From contig CALIEI010000154.1 of assembly GCA_938022165.1 (NCBI GenBank), forward strand, positions 1 to 38,551: 38,551 nt of DNA, read 5' to 3'. The position numbers were made by a program, and so were the translations under genes. Source of the stretch: an uncultured Saprospiraceae bacterium. Lineage in GTDB: Bacteria > Bacteroidota > Bacteroidia > Chitinophagales > Saprospiraceae. The notes below the pieces were generated by a model, which saw only the letters and a program-made list of their open reading frames with translations, did no database searches and was not told where the DNA came from. Shown here in pieces: positions 24,036-31,337 of the stretch; position 1 is the stretch's first letter; each line of letters begins with the position of its first letter.

Positions 24036-24758
24036 TCACTCCTCACAATTCACTTCCTCCCATTCCAGTACCTCCAATATCTTCCCACTCAGTTTTGACT
24101 TAACAAGCATTATCGGGTTGTCCTCATTCGGAAGATATTGATAATCATTGACACTAATCTTCTCAATGTTGGATGGCATCGTAAGTATTTTTGTTTCTGG
24201 AGAATAAGAGGGGATGGTATAGTGCTCTGGAATTAAGATTCTACAATGAACGTAATCCTTAGGATCGTCTCCATCATGATCCTCTAACAGCCTCTTCTCC
24301 CACGTAGCTTTCGAGGGAGAAAACTTCATTTTCATTTTTGGAAATTCTAAATCCAATTCATCTGCCCAATAGACTTCGGTGATTTCTAAATCAGCTCCTC
24401 TATATGTTTCCTCATTTAAACGATAGCATTTATCAGGGGAATAGTCCTCTATGAACCTTTGATTAGCATGATCTTTCAAGTAGTAGTCTATTTCTTCTTT
24501 GATGTACGCTAGATCTTCTTTCTCTTTATTAAATGCTTGTTCTTGTTCATCGTCTAGTGGCCATGCTTCTTTTATAAGCATCTCTAATTCATTCTCTGCC
24601 TGAATTAATTCATTATTCAAAATAGAAACAGACGCGTAACTTGGTTCTCGAATCTCATTTGGGCCAAGCACCACTTTGTTGAGCGAAGGCAGATGTACTA
24701 TTTGTGCGCTCAGTGGACTAGCTAGTAGGCTTAGTAAAATCAGATATAGGTATCTCAT
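24036..24758 (-). CDS. Secreted protein of unknown function
   Basis: 240 residues. Residues 1-18 are a signal peptide (YLILLSLLASPLSA, cleavage before Gln19). A charged helical stretch with coiled-coil character follows (about 45-95: NNELIQAENELEMLIKEAW…EDLAYIKEEIDYYLK), then a mixed region with SPDKCYRLNEETYRGADLEITEVYW and a second Cys in DYVHCRIL, and the end VLEWEEVNCEE. I do not recognise the family. The protein is strongly acidic. Its stop is followed by the CACATAAG hairpins, and the A/T-rich accessory island begins upstream. Confidence 0.65.
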   Translation of the reverse strand: MRYLYLILLSLLASPLSAQIVHLPSLNKVVLGPNEIREPSYASVSILNNELIQAENELEMLIKEAWPLDDEQEQAFNKEKEDLAYIKEEIDYYLKDHANQRFIEDYSPDKCYRLNEETYRGADLEITEVYWADELDLEFPKMKMKFSPSKATWEKRLLEDHDGDDPKDYVHCRILIPEHYTIPSYSPETKILTMPSNIEKISVNDYQYLPNEDNPIMLVKSKLSGKILEVLEWEEVNCEE

Positions 24759-24941
24759 AATCGTTATTGTTGATGTACAAGATAATACATCCTTTAATCT
24801 TATTGTTAATCTTGGATATTAAATTGTTATGATTATTAAGAAGTCTACTTTTTTCTGTACTGTGAAACGGTAATAATACGTAACTTAACTATAGAAAAAT
24901 TGCGGTTAATACTAAGTAAGCATACATTAAAACAAATCATC

Positions 24942-25271
24942 GTGGAGATTAATTACGAAAATATAATTCAACTTCTAAAACTGGAATCCGACAAAATCAT
25001 AGAAAAACTTCGAATAAATAACACTTCGGAATTAGTTAATGAAAAAAAGAATATTGAAAATGGAATAAAATGGCTCAAAAAAGGAATGGAAAACCAAATA
25101 GACCCAAACTTGAATATAATTACTATTCCTGAACAAATTACGAAAACACCATCTTCTGAATATCGATTAATAGAAGACCACGAATCTGATGATAAAAAAT
25201 ATTGGACTGAAGTTAAACTTAATAATGCTGAATTGAGACCAATGTCAGGAGATTTCTTGATTATGAAATAA
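24942..25271 (+). CDS. Small hypothetical protein in the A/T-rich island
   Basis: About 109 residues if started at GTG 24942; the frame is open back to 24840 and a TTG at 24900 is another possible start. There is no ATG. The protein is Lys/Glu/Asn-rich: an N-terminal helix (IIQLLKLESDKIIEKLR), a short coiled-coil-like segment and an end with KYWTEVKLNNAELRPMSGDFLIM. I do not recognise it. Its stop codon is seven bases before the attC-like element, so it may be a cassette-type gene. The missing ATG and high A/T make real coding status uncertain. Confidence 0.45.
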   Translation: MEINYENIIQLLKLESDKIIEKLRINNTSELVNEKKNIENGIKWLKKGMENQIDPNLNIITIPEQITKTPSSEYRLIEDHESDDKKYWTEVKLNNAELRPMSGDFLIMK

Positions 25272-25277
25272 ACGTAT

Positions 25278-25410
25278 GCTAACAATGTATAACCGCAATT
25301 ATGGCGAATTCGACTACGTCCGAATCCACTCGGAATTGCTAAGGCTTGTGCTTAATCCGAAAATAATCGCTAATTTAACCCGTAACTGACGGTTATACGA
25401 GACCGTTGTA
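25278..25410 (+). other. attC-like folded element
   Basis: TGCTAACAATG and TATAACCG on the left (25278-25294) face CGGTTATA (25390-25397), then CGAGAC, then CGTTGT (25404-25409). TATAACCG/CGGTTATA is an exact 8-bp complement and ACAATG/CGTTGT pairs with one G-T; the insert CGAGAC (25398-25403) would be unpaired. The middle has further self-complementary runs (GAATTCG, CCGAATCCACTCGG). Terminal TAAC and GTTG, two arm pairs with an asymmetric bulge and a length of about 130 bases are the features of integron attC sites, with one spacing difference. The position 7 bases after a small ORF also fits. No integrase is in the window, so the call is provisional. Confidence 0.45.
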
Positions 25411-25442
25411 TATAACTTATTTCACGTTTTAGAAACAGGAAA

Positions 25443-25465
25443 TATGTCTTGATTTTTTAGACATA
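25443..25465. promoter_or_regulatory. Candidate autoregulatory operator of the toxin-antitoxin operon
   Basis: TATGTCT (25443-25449) and AGACATA (25459-25465) form a perfect 7-base inverted repeat with a 9-base T-rich spacer, 33 bases before the antitoxin start. Antitoxins of this group commonly bind such palindromes to repress their own promoter. Binding is inference. Confidence 0.5.
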
Positions 25466-25497
25466 ATTCCATATCTTGCTTAAAAGGAAAGAATAAT

Positions 25498-25917
25498 ATG
25501 ACAAGTGCCAGAATTCTAAAAAAATATCAAAAGGCTATTAAAAGTGATCTTGAAATTGTACACAACGCTAGAAAAGGAGTAAAAGCACAAGTATTCTTTG
25601 ATTTAATTGAATTATCTGGATTTAGCAAAGCCTTTTTAGCAGAAAGTATTTTTGATATTTCCTTTAAAACAGTCCAACGTTATAAGGCTGAAAAAAAGTC
25701 TCTAAATCCGAGAGATAGTGAAATTGCTCTTAAGATATTACAGTTATTTTCTAAAGGTATTGAAATATTTGGCTCTAGTAAATCTTTTGTTAATTGGCTA
25801 GAAAAGCCTTCAATAGGATTAGGGAATATTAACCCAATTTCATTCTTAAACACCAATACAGGAATTGATTTAATCGAAGAAGAATTATTAAGAATTGAAT
25901 TTGGTGCATTGGCCTAG
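25498..25917 (+). CDS. Antitoxin of Xre/MbcA/ParS type (DUF2384)
   Basis: 139 residues. The N-terminal half is an Xre-like DNA-binding domain (GFSKAFLAESIFDISFKTVQRYKAEKKSLNPRDSEIA, about 41-77). The C-terminal half is the toxin-binding domain of the DUF2384/MbcA/ParS group: ALKILQLFSKGIEIFGSSKSFVNWLEKP, the pairing of N-x-x-x-W-L-x-x-P, then NPISFLNTNTGIDLIEEELLRIEFGALA. It stands three bases before the RES toxin gene, the order known for type II RES-Xre systems. It neutralises the toxin and probably represses the operon at the palindrome 25443-25465. Confidence 0.87.
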   Translation: MTSARILKKYQKAIKSDLEIVHNARKGVKAQVFFDLIELSGFSKAFLAESIFDISFKTVQRYKAEKKSLNPRDSEIALKILQLFSKGIEIFGSSKSFVNWLEKPSIGLGNINPISFLNTNTGIDLIEEELLRIEFGALA

Positions 25918-25920
25918 AGT

Positions 25921-26370
25921 ATGGAAGTATTTCGAATTACTCTATCAAAATGGTCTAGTTCATTAACTGGTTCTGGTTATCCGGCTAGATGGAATTCAAA
26001 AGGAATTTACGTTGTGTATACTGCAGGAAGTACAGCCTTAGCAATCCTTGAAAATATAGCACATAGAAACGGCGAAGGATTGAATAAAAACTTTAAACAA
26101 ATTACAATTGAAATTCCAAAATCATTAGGGATTAAGAAAGTTAGTTTAAAAAGTTTACCCAAATTTTGGTATAAAGTTGAAAATTATAATGTTTGTCAAG
26201 AGATTGGAGATAGGTGGGTAAGAAACCAAGAAACAGCAGTGCTAGAAGTACCCTCATCGATTGTTACAAATGAAAAGAATTATATCTTGAATCCTAATCA
26301 TCAGGATTTTAGAAAGATCAAAATAAAATCAATTCAAGATTTTGAATTTGATCCTAGAATCAGAAAGTAG
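25921..26370 (+). CDS. RES-domain toxin (NAD+ phosphorylase family)
   Basis: 149 residues, the normal length. RES toxins deplete NAD+ by phosphorolysis and so stop growth. The family's R, Y, E and S/N positions can be picked out: YPARWNSKGIYVVYTAGSTALAILENIAHR (20-49) is the signature with Arg23, Tyr30 and Glu44, followed by VPSSIVTNEKNYILNPNHQDF (110-130) with the conserved VPS and NP-H. The ATG lies three bases after the antitoxin stop, so the two genes are translationally coupled. The stretch is visibly A/T-richer than its neighbours, which suggests acquisition. Confidence 0.9.
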   Translation: MEVFRITLSKWSSSLTGSGYPARWNSKGIYVVYTAGSTALAILENIAHRNGEGLNKNFKQITIEIPKSLGIKKVSLKSLPKFWYKVENYNVCQEIGDRWVRNQETAVLEVPSSIVTNEKNYILNPNHQDFRKIKIKSIQDFEFDPRIRK

Positions 26371-26434
26371 ATACTATATACATCAAGTGATTCCAGAAAT
26401 ACTTCTCTTTCGCTCGCACGATCGCATACGGAAA

Positions 26435-26485
26435 AAAAAGAAACCACATAAGGCAAATAAGGAACATAAAATCACATAAGAAACC
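26435..26485 (+). repeat. CACATAAG low-complexity repeats
   Basis: ACCACATAAGGC, AAATAAGGAACATAAA and TCACATAAGAAA form an imperfect series of about 10-12-base period. The unit also occurs in the hairpin at 23911-23998. Confidence 0.6.
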
Positions 26486-26491
26486 CTTTTT

Positions 26492-26523
26492 GCTAATAGC
26501 TAACAGCCAACAGCTAACCCCTA
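26492..26523 (-). repeat. TTAGCTGT 8-bp-type array abutting a stop codon
   Basis: On the minus strand the fusion gene ends TAG and continues GGGTTAGCTGTTGGC, then TGTTAGCTATTAGC. These are three to four degenerate units of the CTGTTAGC type seen after msrA, starting at the stop codon itself. Confidence 0.65.
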
Positions 26524-29241
26524 ATCAAATACCCTCCCCGAACGATTCACATAGGTACTACCAGCTTGCTGCGTACCCATCAATACCACATCCTGAATAT
26601 TGACGTGGGCTGGGCGAGTAGCCATAAAGTAGATAGCTTCAGCTACATCACTTGAAGTAAGTGGATTGAAATCCGTATAGATATTGGCTTTTTCTTTATC
26701 GCCTTCAAATCTGACTTTGGAAAACTCAGTTTCTTCTACCATGGCAGGGCTGACTTGACTGACACGGATATTGTGTTCGTACAAGTCGAGTCTAATGGCT
26801 CTGGTAAGGGCATCTACAGCGTGCTTAGTAGCACAGTAAACATTTCCATTCGGGTAGACTTCTTTGCCGGCTGTGGAGCAGACATTGATGATGTGGCCTT
26901 TTTGACGTTTGACCATGAATGGTGAAATAGCCCTAGTCATATAGAGGAGCCCTTTTACATTGGTATCAATCATGGTGTCCCAATGCTCAATTTTTCCTTC
27001 GTGTATTGGATCTTTGCCAAGTGCTAATCCTGCGTTATTGATAAGGATGTCTATTTGAGACCAAGCGCCTTCAAGAGAAGATAATTTTGCTTGTACTTGA
27101 TCTAAGTCTTGGACATCAAATTTTAGGTGTTGAACTGCTGCATCAAAATTGTTCTCTAGAAATTTTCTAAGCTCTTTTAGCCTTTTCTTTCTCCTGCCGG
27201 TAATGATTACTCTGTAACCTTCTTTGGCAAAGAGGTGAGCAGTGGCTTTTCCGATCCCTGAAGTGGCACCAGTGATAAGAACGGTCTTACTTATTTTGCT
27301 TCTATTTTTAGAATCCATTTTTCTTTTTCTACTGCTATCAAACTGAGAAAAGATATCCTCATTCTCAGTATTTAAACTTGGTGCAGTAAAGAAAAGATTC
27401 GTATTCTCTGCGGTATCTAGATCTGGGTTTAGCTTTTTTGCATGCTCAAACAAGGAGGCACTTTTTTGAGTATCACCTTGTTGTTTGTAGATTTTGGCCA
27501 ATTCAAAAGGAGCATCACTGGACAAAGGCATATCCTTCATGACAGATCTAAATATTTTTATGCTTTTTTTGGTATCGCCAAACTTGTATAGCAGCTTGGC
27601 ATACTCCAATTTTGCTTCTGTATTCTTTGGGTCTAGTTTGAACGAGCGTTTAAAGTACTTTAATGCCAGCTGATCTTGTTCAGAGAAGTGCTCAACGATG
27701 ATCTTACCAACCCTGAAGTGTACATTTTGATAGTCTGGTTCAATACTGATTACTTTTTCATAGTAGCTCTTCGCTAGCAGAAAATCTTTATGGTTCTCAG
27801 CTATTTCTCCTAGTAAATGGTAAGCAGCAGTATAACGTTTGTCCGAGTTTAAAATATTCTCTAGATAGTCAGAGGCCACTAAATAGTTGGCCTTCTTTTT
27901 AGTCAAGATATAGGCGTAGCTATACTGTAGATCCAGATTATAAGGGTACTTCTTAATCGCTCTTTCTAGATAGGCAAGGCACTCTTCAATTTTATCCTCC
28001 GTCATCAATTGGTGAACAACAGAAATAGGGTCTGCTTCATTCTCATATGACTCTTGCGGCTGTACTACTTCATCTTCTAAATCTGTGCTAGTGCTTACAG
28101 ATTCTACTTCTGATTGATGAGTAACTAATTCAATACGCCCATCTTTAGCAAACATATTGTCTAATTCATCAACAACATCTTCTTCTTCATTGTCTTCTTC
28201 TTCAGTACTTTGAAAATCTTCTTCTATTCCAAATACTAAGTCTTCTTCCTCGTGTTGCATTTCATCTTGATAAGGCTGGTCGCCTTCATCGCTAGAATTA
28301 AATATAGTCTGATCAAGATTGTAATCCGTTTCTATATCGTCTGGTTCTAAATTATGAACTGGATCACCATTCTTCTTATTATTCTTACTCGCTTCAATTT
28401 CTTCATCTATCCGAATCAAGTCAGCAAATGGGTGATTCGTCAAATTAGATTCTTGTGCTTTTCTTTGTTCAGCAATACGATCTAAGAGGGCAAGATCATC
28501 TTCTTCCAAGTCATCCAAATACAAATGCGTGTCATAGTTAGGATTCAGTGTATCGTCACTAACGCCTGCTTCTGGTTTGTCTCCGTTTTCTAGTAGCTCT
28601 TTAGCTTCTTCTAGATTATGCAGTGCTTCTCTATCAAAATCACTTTCGTTGGTCGAATTTACAAATAGTGCTTTTGGATTTCCATAAGATGATTTTATGT
28701 TGTCAAAGTCAATCAACCTTTCTTCTTCAATTCTTAGGTAAGCAGAATTTTTTAATAGGCTAAGCACATCTCCTACGCTATTGCTGATCTCTCTGTATTG
28801 TTCAATTTCAACTTCATCAACCTCGTCTCCGTTTTCTCTCGCTTCTTCAAGGTTGAGATATCGCTCTTGCCAATAGTTCATATATGAGATAACATCGCTG
28901 ATACGATCAAAGCGGGTAGTGATTGGAATATCCTCAAGTTTGTCATTTGTCACATTACCATCAATAACCAATGGTTGCAACTCATTCGGAATACTAAAAT
29001 AGCTCAGCAATTTTTTGATTCCGTACATGCACTTGACAGATTTCAAAAAATTGTCGCTTAGCAGCAGTAAAATAGGGTTCTTAGAAACGCTAAGGATAGA
29101 GAGCGGATTCAGTACATCCTCACTGTCAATAACTATTGCATTGATATCATATCCAAGGGATTGCAACTCCTTAGAAATATCTATTGCAGCAATGTGATTG
29201 GCTTGGCTGTAGGCCAAGTCAATCGTCTTTATTGACCTCAT
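26521..29241 (-). CDS. TIR-like / TPR / short-chain dehydrogenase fusion protein
   Basis: 906 residues from ATG 29241. A longer frame starts at 29310, but a perfect TATCTTTG promoter box overlaps that codon, so the shorter start is preferred. In the 906 numbering: residues about 5-105 look like a TIR domain (DLAYSQANHIAAIDISKELQSLGYDI; LLLLSDNFLKSVKCMYGI), but the catalytic Glu after S-x-x-C is Gly. Residues 130-400 form an acidic low-complexity linker. Residues about 405-615 are tetratricopeptide repeats. Residues about 650-906 are a classical SDR: TGATSGIG (657-664), NNAG (735-738), Ser789 and YCATK (802-806), and PAMVEETEF as in YdfG-type enzymes. The SDR looks catalytically complete. Function of the fusion is unknown. 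Confidence 0.85.
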   Translation of the reverse strand: MRSIKTIDLAYSQANHIAAIDISKELQSLGYDINAIVIDSEDVLNPLSILSVSKNPILLLLSDNFLKSVKCMYGIKKLLSYFSIPNELQPLVIDGNVTNDKLEDIPITTRFDRISDVISYMNYWQERYLNLEEARENGDEVDEVEIEQYREISNSVGDVLSLLKNSAYLRIEEERLIDFDNIKSSYGNPKALFVNSTNESDFDREALHNLEEAKELLENGDKPEAGVSDDTLNPNYDTHLYLDDLEEDDLALLDRIAEQRKAQESNLTNHPFADLIRIDEEIEASKNNKKNGDPVHNLEPDDIETDYNLDQTIFNSSDEGDQPYQDEMQHEEEDLVFGIEEDFQSTEEEDNEEEDVVDELDNMFAKDGRIELVTHQSEVESVSTSTDLEDEVVQPQESYENEADPISVVHQLMTEDKIEECLAYLERAIKKYPYNLDLQYSYAYILTKKKANYLVASDYLENILNSDKRYTAAYHLLGEIAENHKDFLLAKSYYEKVISIEPDYQNVHFRVGKIIVEHFSEQDQLALKYFKRSFKLDPKNTEAKLEYAKLLYKFGDTKKSIKIFRSVMKDMPLSSDAPFELAKIYKQQGDTQKSASLFEHAKKLNPDLDTAENTNLFFTAPSLNTENEDIFSQFDSSRKRKMDSKNRSKISKTVLITGATSGIGKATAHLFAKEGYRVIITGRRKKRLKELRKFLENNFDAAVQHLKFDVQDLDQVQAKLSSLEGAWSQIDILINNAGLALGKDPIHEGKIEHWDTMIDTNVKGLLYMTRAISPFMVKRQKGHIINVCSTAGKEVYPNGNVYCATKHAVDALTRAIRLDLYEHNIRVSQVSPAMVEETEFSKVRFEGDKEKANIYTDFNPLTSSDVAEAIYFMATRPAHVNIQDVVLMGTQQAGSTYVNRSGRVFD

Positions 29242-29270
29242 TTGAGTAAGTATAGTATGTTTGATAGAAA

Positions 29271-29291
29271 AACTCAGTAAAGTCTGAGTTA
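29271..29291 (-). promoter_or_regulatory. Leader hairpin of the fusion gene
   Basis: AACTCAG (29271-29277) and CTGAGTT (29285-29291) form a perfect 7-bp stem with a 7-base loop inside the presumed 5' leader (between promoter box and ATG 29241). It may affect translation or mRNA stability. Confidence 0.4.
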
Positions 29292-29308
29292 AGTGGAATA
29301 CACTATGC

Positions 29309-29316
29309 AAAGATAA
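29309..29316 (-). promoter_or_regulatory. Bacteroidota -7 promoter box of the fusion gene
   Basis: On the minus strand the sequence is TATCTTTGCA, a perfect TAnnTTTG match. Transcription would start near 29300, which leaves the ATG at 29310 outside the message and supports ATG 29241 as the start. The leader would be about 60 bases. Confidence 0.55.
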
Positions 29317-29377
29317 TCAAGGCATTAGGTATCCTAACCTGCTTTGTAATCGACTAATCAAAGAAAAGAAAAATATA

Positions 29378-30700
29378 TTAATCCATCAATAGATTTTGGA
29401 TATTAGATTCAAATTCTTTCTTGAATGCGGCATATTGACTAGTAGCCGGCCCCGAAAAGCCAGTATGTATCTTTTTAACCTTATTTTCCTTATCGAGGAA
29501 GATCATTGTTGGATAGGATATAATGGCATTCAGCATAGGCAAAGACTTTACCGCTTCCTTCTTATTGTAGTGTCCAGCAAACAATAATGGGTAAGGTAAA
29601 TTGAATTTCTTCTGGTATGTTTTCAATGCTTTTTTAGATCTCTCCGCATCTTTATATCTTTCGAAGCCAAGTGCTATGATATCAAAACCCGGGTTAGGAT
29701 TTTTCTCCAGATATTCCATGAGAAACTCCGTTTCGTCTCTACAGTTGGGACACCATGTACCGAAGATCTGCACAATTTTGGGACGGTCTGCATATTTAGC
29801 GTCATCGAGACTGACCATGTTACCATCTGTGTCTTCAAAACTGAAGGCTAGTTTGTCATATCCTTCTTTTAGATAAGTCAAGGTGTTGGCATCCTTTAAG
29901 GTGAACGATTCATCCTTTACTGCTTCCCAAGTAGCGGTGTAGTGTTTTCCAGATTTGAATCGACCGATCAATTGGGTATTGTCTTCATTGAGCTTGGCTT
30001 CAAAGAGAAATGCGTGACTTCCATCAAAACACGATAGGTACATCTTCTTATCCTGAACCGTTCCTTCTAGAAATCTGTAGTCACCTGTTTCCGTAATGAA
30101 GGTTCCACTTAGGTCATTACCATCTTGCTTGAATTCACCAATCGCCATATATGGATCTCCAGAATCCGTGAAGGTAACTTTCCATTTCCCAGACAAATCA
30201 GCCGCTGGTGTTTTCGTATTCACTGTGAATCTATGTTGCTTTCCATAGTATGCTTTAAAAGGAATACGGTAGTCTTCCTTCGAGTGGACGATCCAATCTC
30301 CTTGCATGATATTCCCTTGGTAGATCGCCTTGATAGAGCTTTCATAGATCGGGAAGTCTATCAAGATGGTATCCTTAGCTGTCTTTCTGTCTCTTCCTAT
30401 GACTATGTCTTCTACAAGAATCTCTTCTTCCGCATTAAGAATCTTGATGCTGATATCGGTTTCATTATGATACACTACCTCAAAGTTGAAGGGCAACTGG
30501 GTAGTGTTGATGTCCTTAAACTTCATATTCATCTTCTCCGGAAGTGGCTCTCCTTTCTTATTGTTGGTAATGAAATCAGGATCCAATTGGAGTACAGCTC
30601 TCCATATACCCGGAGCAGGTCCATCAAATTCATTGCTCACCTCAAGACATGAGCTGAAAAGTAGTATGCTAAGTAGGCAAAGGACTGTGCTGTATTTCAT
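29378..30700 (-). CDS. TlpA-like thioredoxin-family lipoprotein
   Basis: 440 residues from ATG 30700; the frame is open to 30805, but only the later start gives a proper signal peptide with lipobox LLFSSC (Cys18). The N-terminal 300 residues are a beta-rich domain with WKVTFTD, GEFKQDGNDLSGTFITETGDYRFLEG and a second GRFKSGKHYTATWEAV strand set. The C-terminal 150 residues are a TlpA/AhpC-type thioredoxin fold with the redox motif GTWCPNCRDE and a cis-Pro-like ISYPTMIFLD. It likely acts as a periplasmic thiol-disulfide reductase anchored to a membrane. It lies 68 bases before the promoter box of the fusion gene on the same strand. Confidence 0.87.
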   Translation of the reverse strand: MKYSTVLCLLSILLFSSCLEVSNEFDGPAPGIWRAVLQLDPDFITNNKKGEPLPEKMNMKFKDINTTQLPFNFEVVYHNETDISIKILNAEEEILVEDIVIGRDRKTAKDTILIDFPIYESSIKAIYQGNIMQGDWIVHSKEDYRIPFKAYYGKQHRFTVNTKTPAADLSGKWKVTFTDSGDPYMAIGEFKQDGNDLSGTFITETGDYRFLEGTVQDKKMYLSCFDGSHAFLFEAKLNEDNTQLIGRFKSGKHYTATWEAVKDESFTLKDANTLTYLKEGYDKLAFSFEDTDGNMVSLDDAKYADRPKIVQIFGTWCPNCRDETEFLMEYLEKNPNPGFDIIALGFERYKDAERSKKALKTYQKKFNLPYPLLFAGHYNKKEAVKSLPMLNAIISYPTMIFLDKENKVKKIHTGFSGPATSQYAAFKKEFESNIQNLLMD

Positions 30701-30897
30701 AATTTGAGAAGTCAGATGATTGAGATGTAAATATAACATCAAATATCTAATTGGGTTGTTTTTGGAGGGGAGAGATTGAATCAAGGTAATAAGTGTAAGC
30801 TTCACGCCTGTGATGTGATTGCCACGGGGATGACTCTGTCAAGGTATTTGGATTCTGGGTGTCTAGGTGAATCTCAAAGATTTGGACAAACCAATTG

Positions 30898-31024
30898 AAT
30901 TCTTTATTGCGCCCCCACCTCTACGAGTTGGGCAGGCGCCTTGGGGCTTGGATTCTCTTATGTTTAATACTCTTAGGGCGATGCCCCAAGTTATTCTATT
31001 ACGCCCGCCTTGGGGCTTAAATTC
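30898..31024 (-). repeat. CCCCAAGG/CGCCC inverted-repeat element
   Basis: Read on the minus strand, AAGCCCCAAGGCGGGCG, TAATAGAATAA, CTTGGGGCATCGCCC and, about 69 bases after the first, AAGCCCCAAGGCGCC form two direct units with an inverted CTTGGGGC between them. The two CCTTGGGGCTT copies are at 30939-30949 and 31008-31018 on the plus strand. I recall AAGCCCTGAAAGGGCG-type elements with the same plan in other Bacteroidota genomes, unverified. Confidence 0.65.
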
Positions 31025-31100
31025 CTTCTTCAATTAGAGCGACTTATGTCAAGCGTGAATAGTCCACCTAGAACCTAGCTGCTAGCTGCTTGTACCTTTT

Positions 31101-31256
31101 CCCAAGTGAGTGATAGGAATGACTCGACTGTAAGGAGAGGTGCGCGACCAAGCCTGTAGCCTAGCTGGCACGGAAACGAAGTGGACTCATGGATAGCACG
31201 ACGCCGATAGTGATTAAGCTTTTGCGTTGGCCAATCGGCGGCACTCCCAAAAAATA
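31101..31256 (-). repeat. Dispersed structured element, copy B
   Basis: On the minus strand it opens ATTTTTTGGGAGTGCCGCC about 80 bases after the stop of the 180-residue gene, has GTCGTGCTATCC in the middle and ends ATTCCTATCACTCACTT. The opening shares 15 consecutive bases with copy A and the end resembles the end of A. Confidence 0.7.
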
Positions 31257-31304
31257 ATTATGAAAATAAAATGAAACTTAGAACGAATATTCAGGCTAAA
31301 ATGC

Positions 31305-31334
31305 ATCTAACAGCTAAAAGCCAATAGCTCAAAA
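31305..31334 (-). repeat. Short GCTATTGG/CTTTTAGC/TGTTAGAT array by a stop codon
   Basis: On the minus strand, GAGCTATTGGC, TTTTAGCTGTTAG and ATGC follow the stop of the gene at 31338. They are about three 8-base units of the CTGTTAGC type. Confidence 0.55.
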
Positions 31335-31337
31335 AAG

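Larger units (their letters stand above)
30701..31337. other. Gene-free stretch of about 640 bases built of repeats
   Basis: No credible gene. From left to right it holds the TlpA promoter region, a single GTGTCTAGGT unit (30859-30868, the complement of the 7587 array unit), GGACAAACCAATT (30884-30896), the CCCCAAGG element (30898-31024), a short CTAGCTG array (31070-31090), copy B (31101-31256) and a GCTAAAAGC array next to the stop at 31338. Five repeat families thus sit in one gap. Confidence 0.65.
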
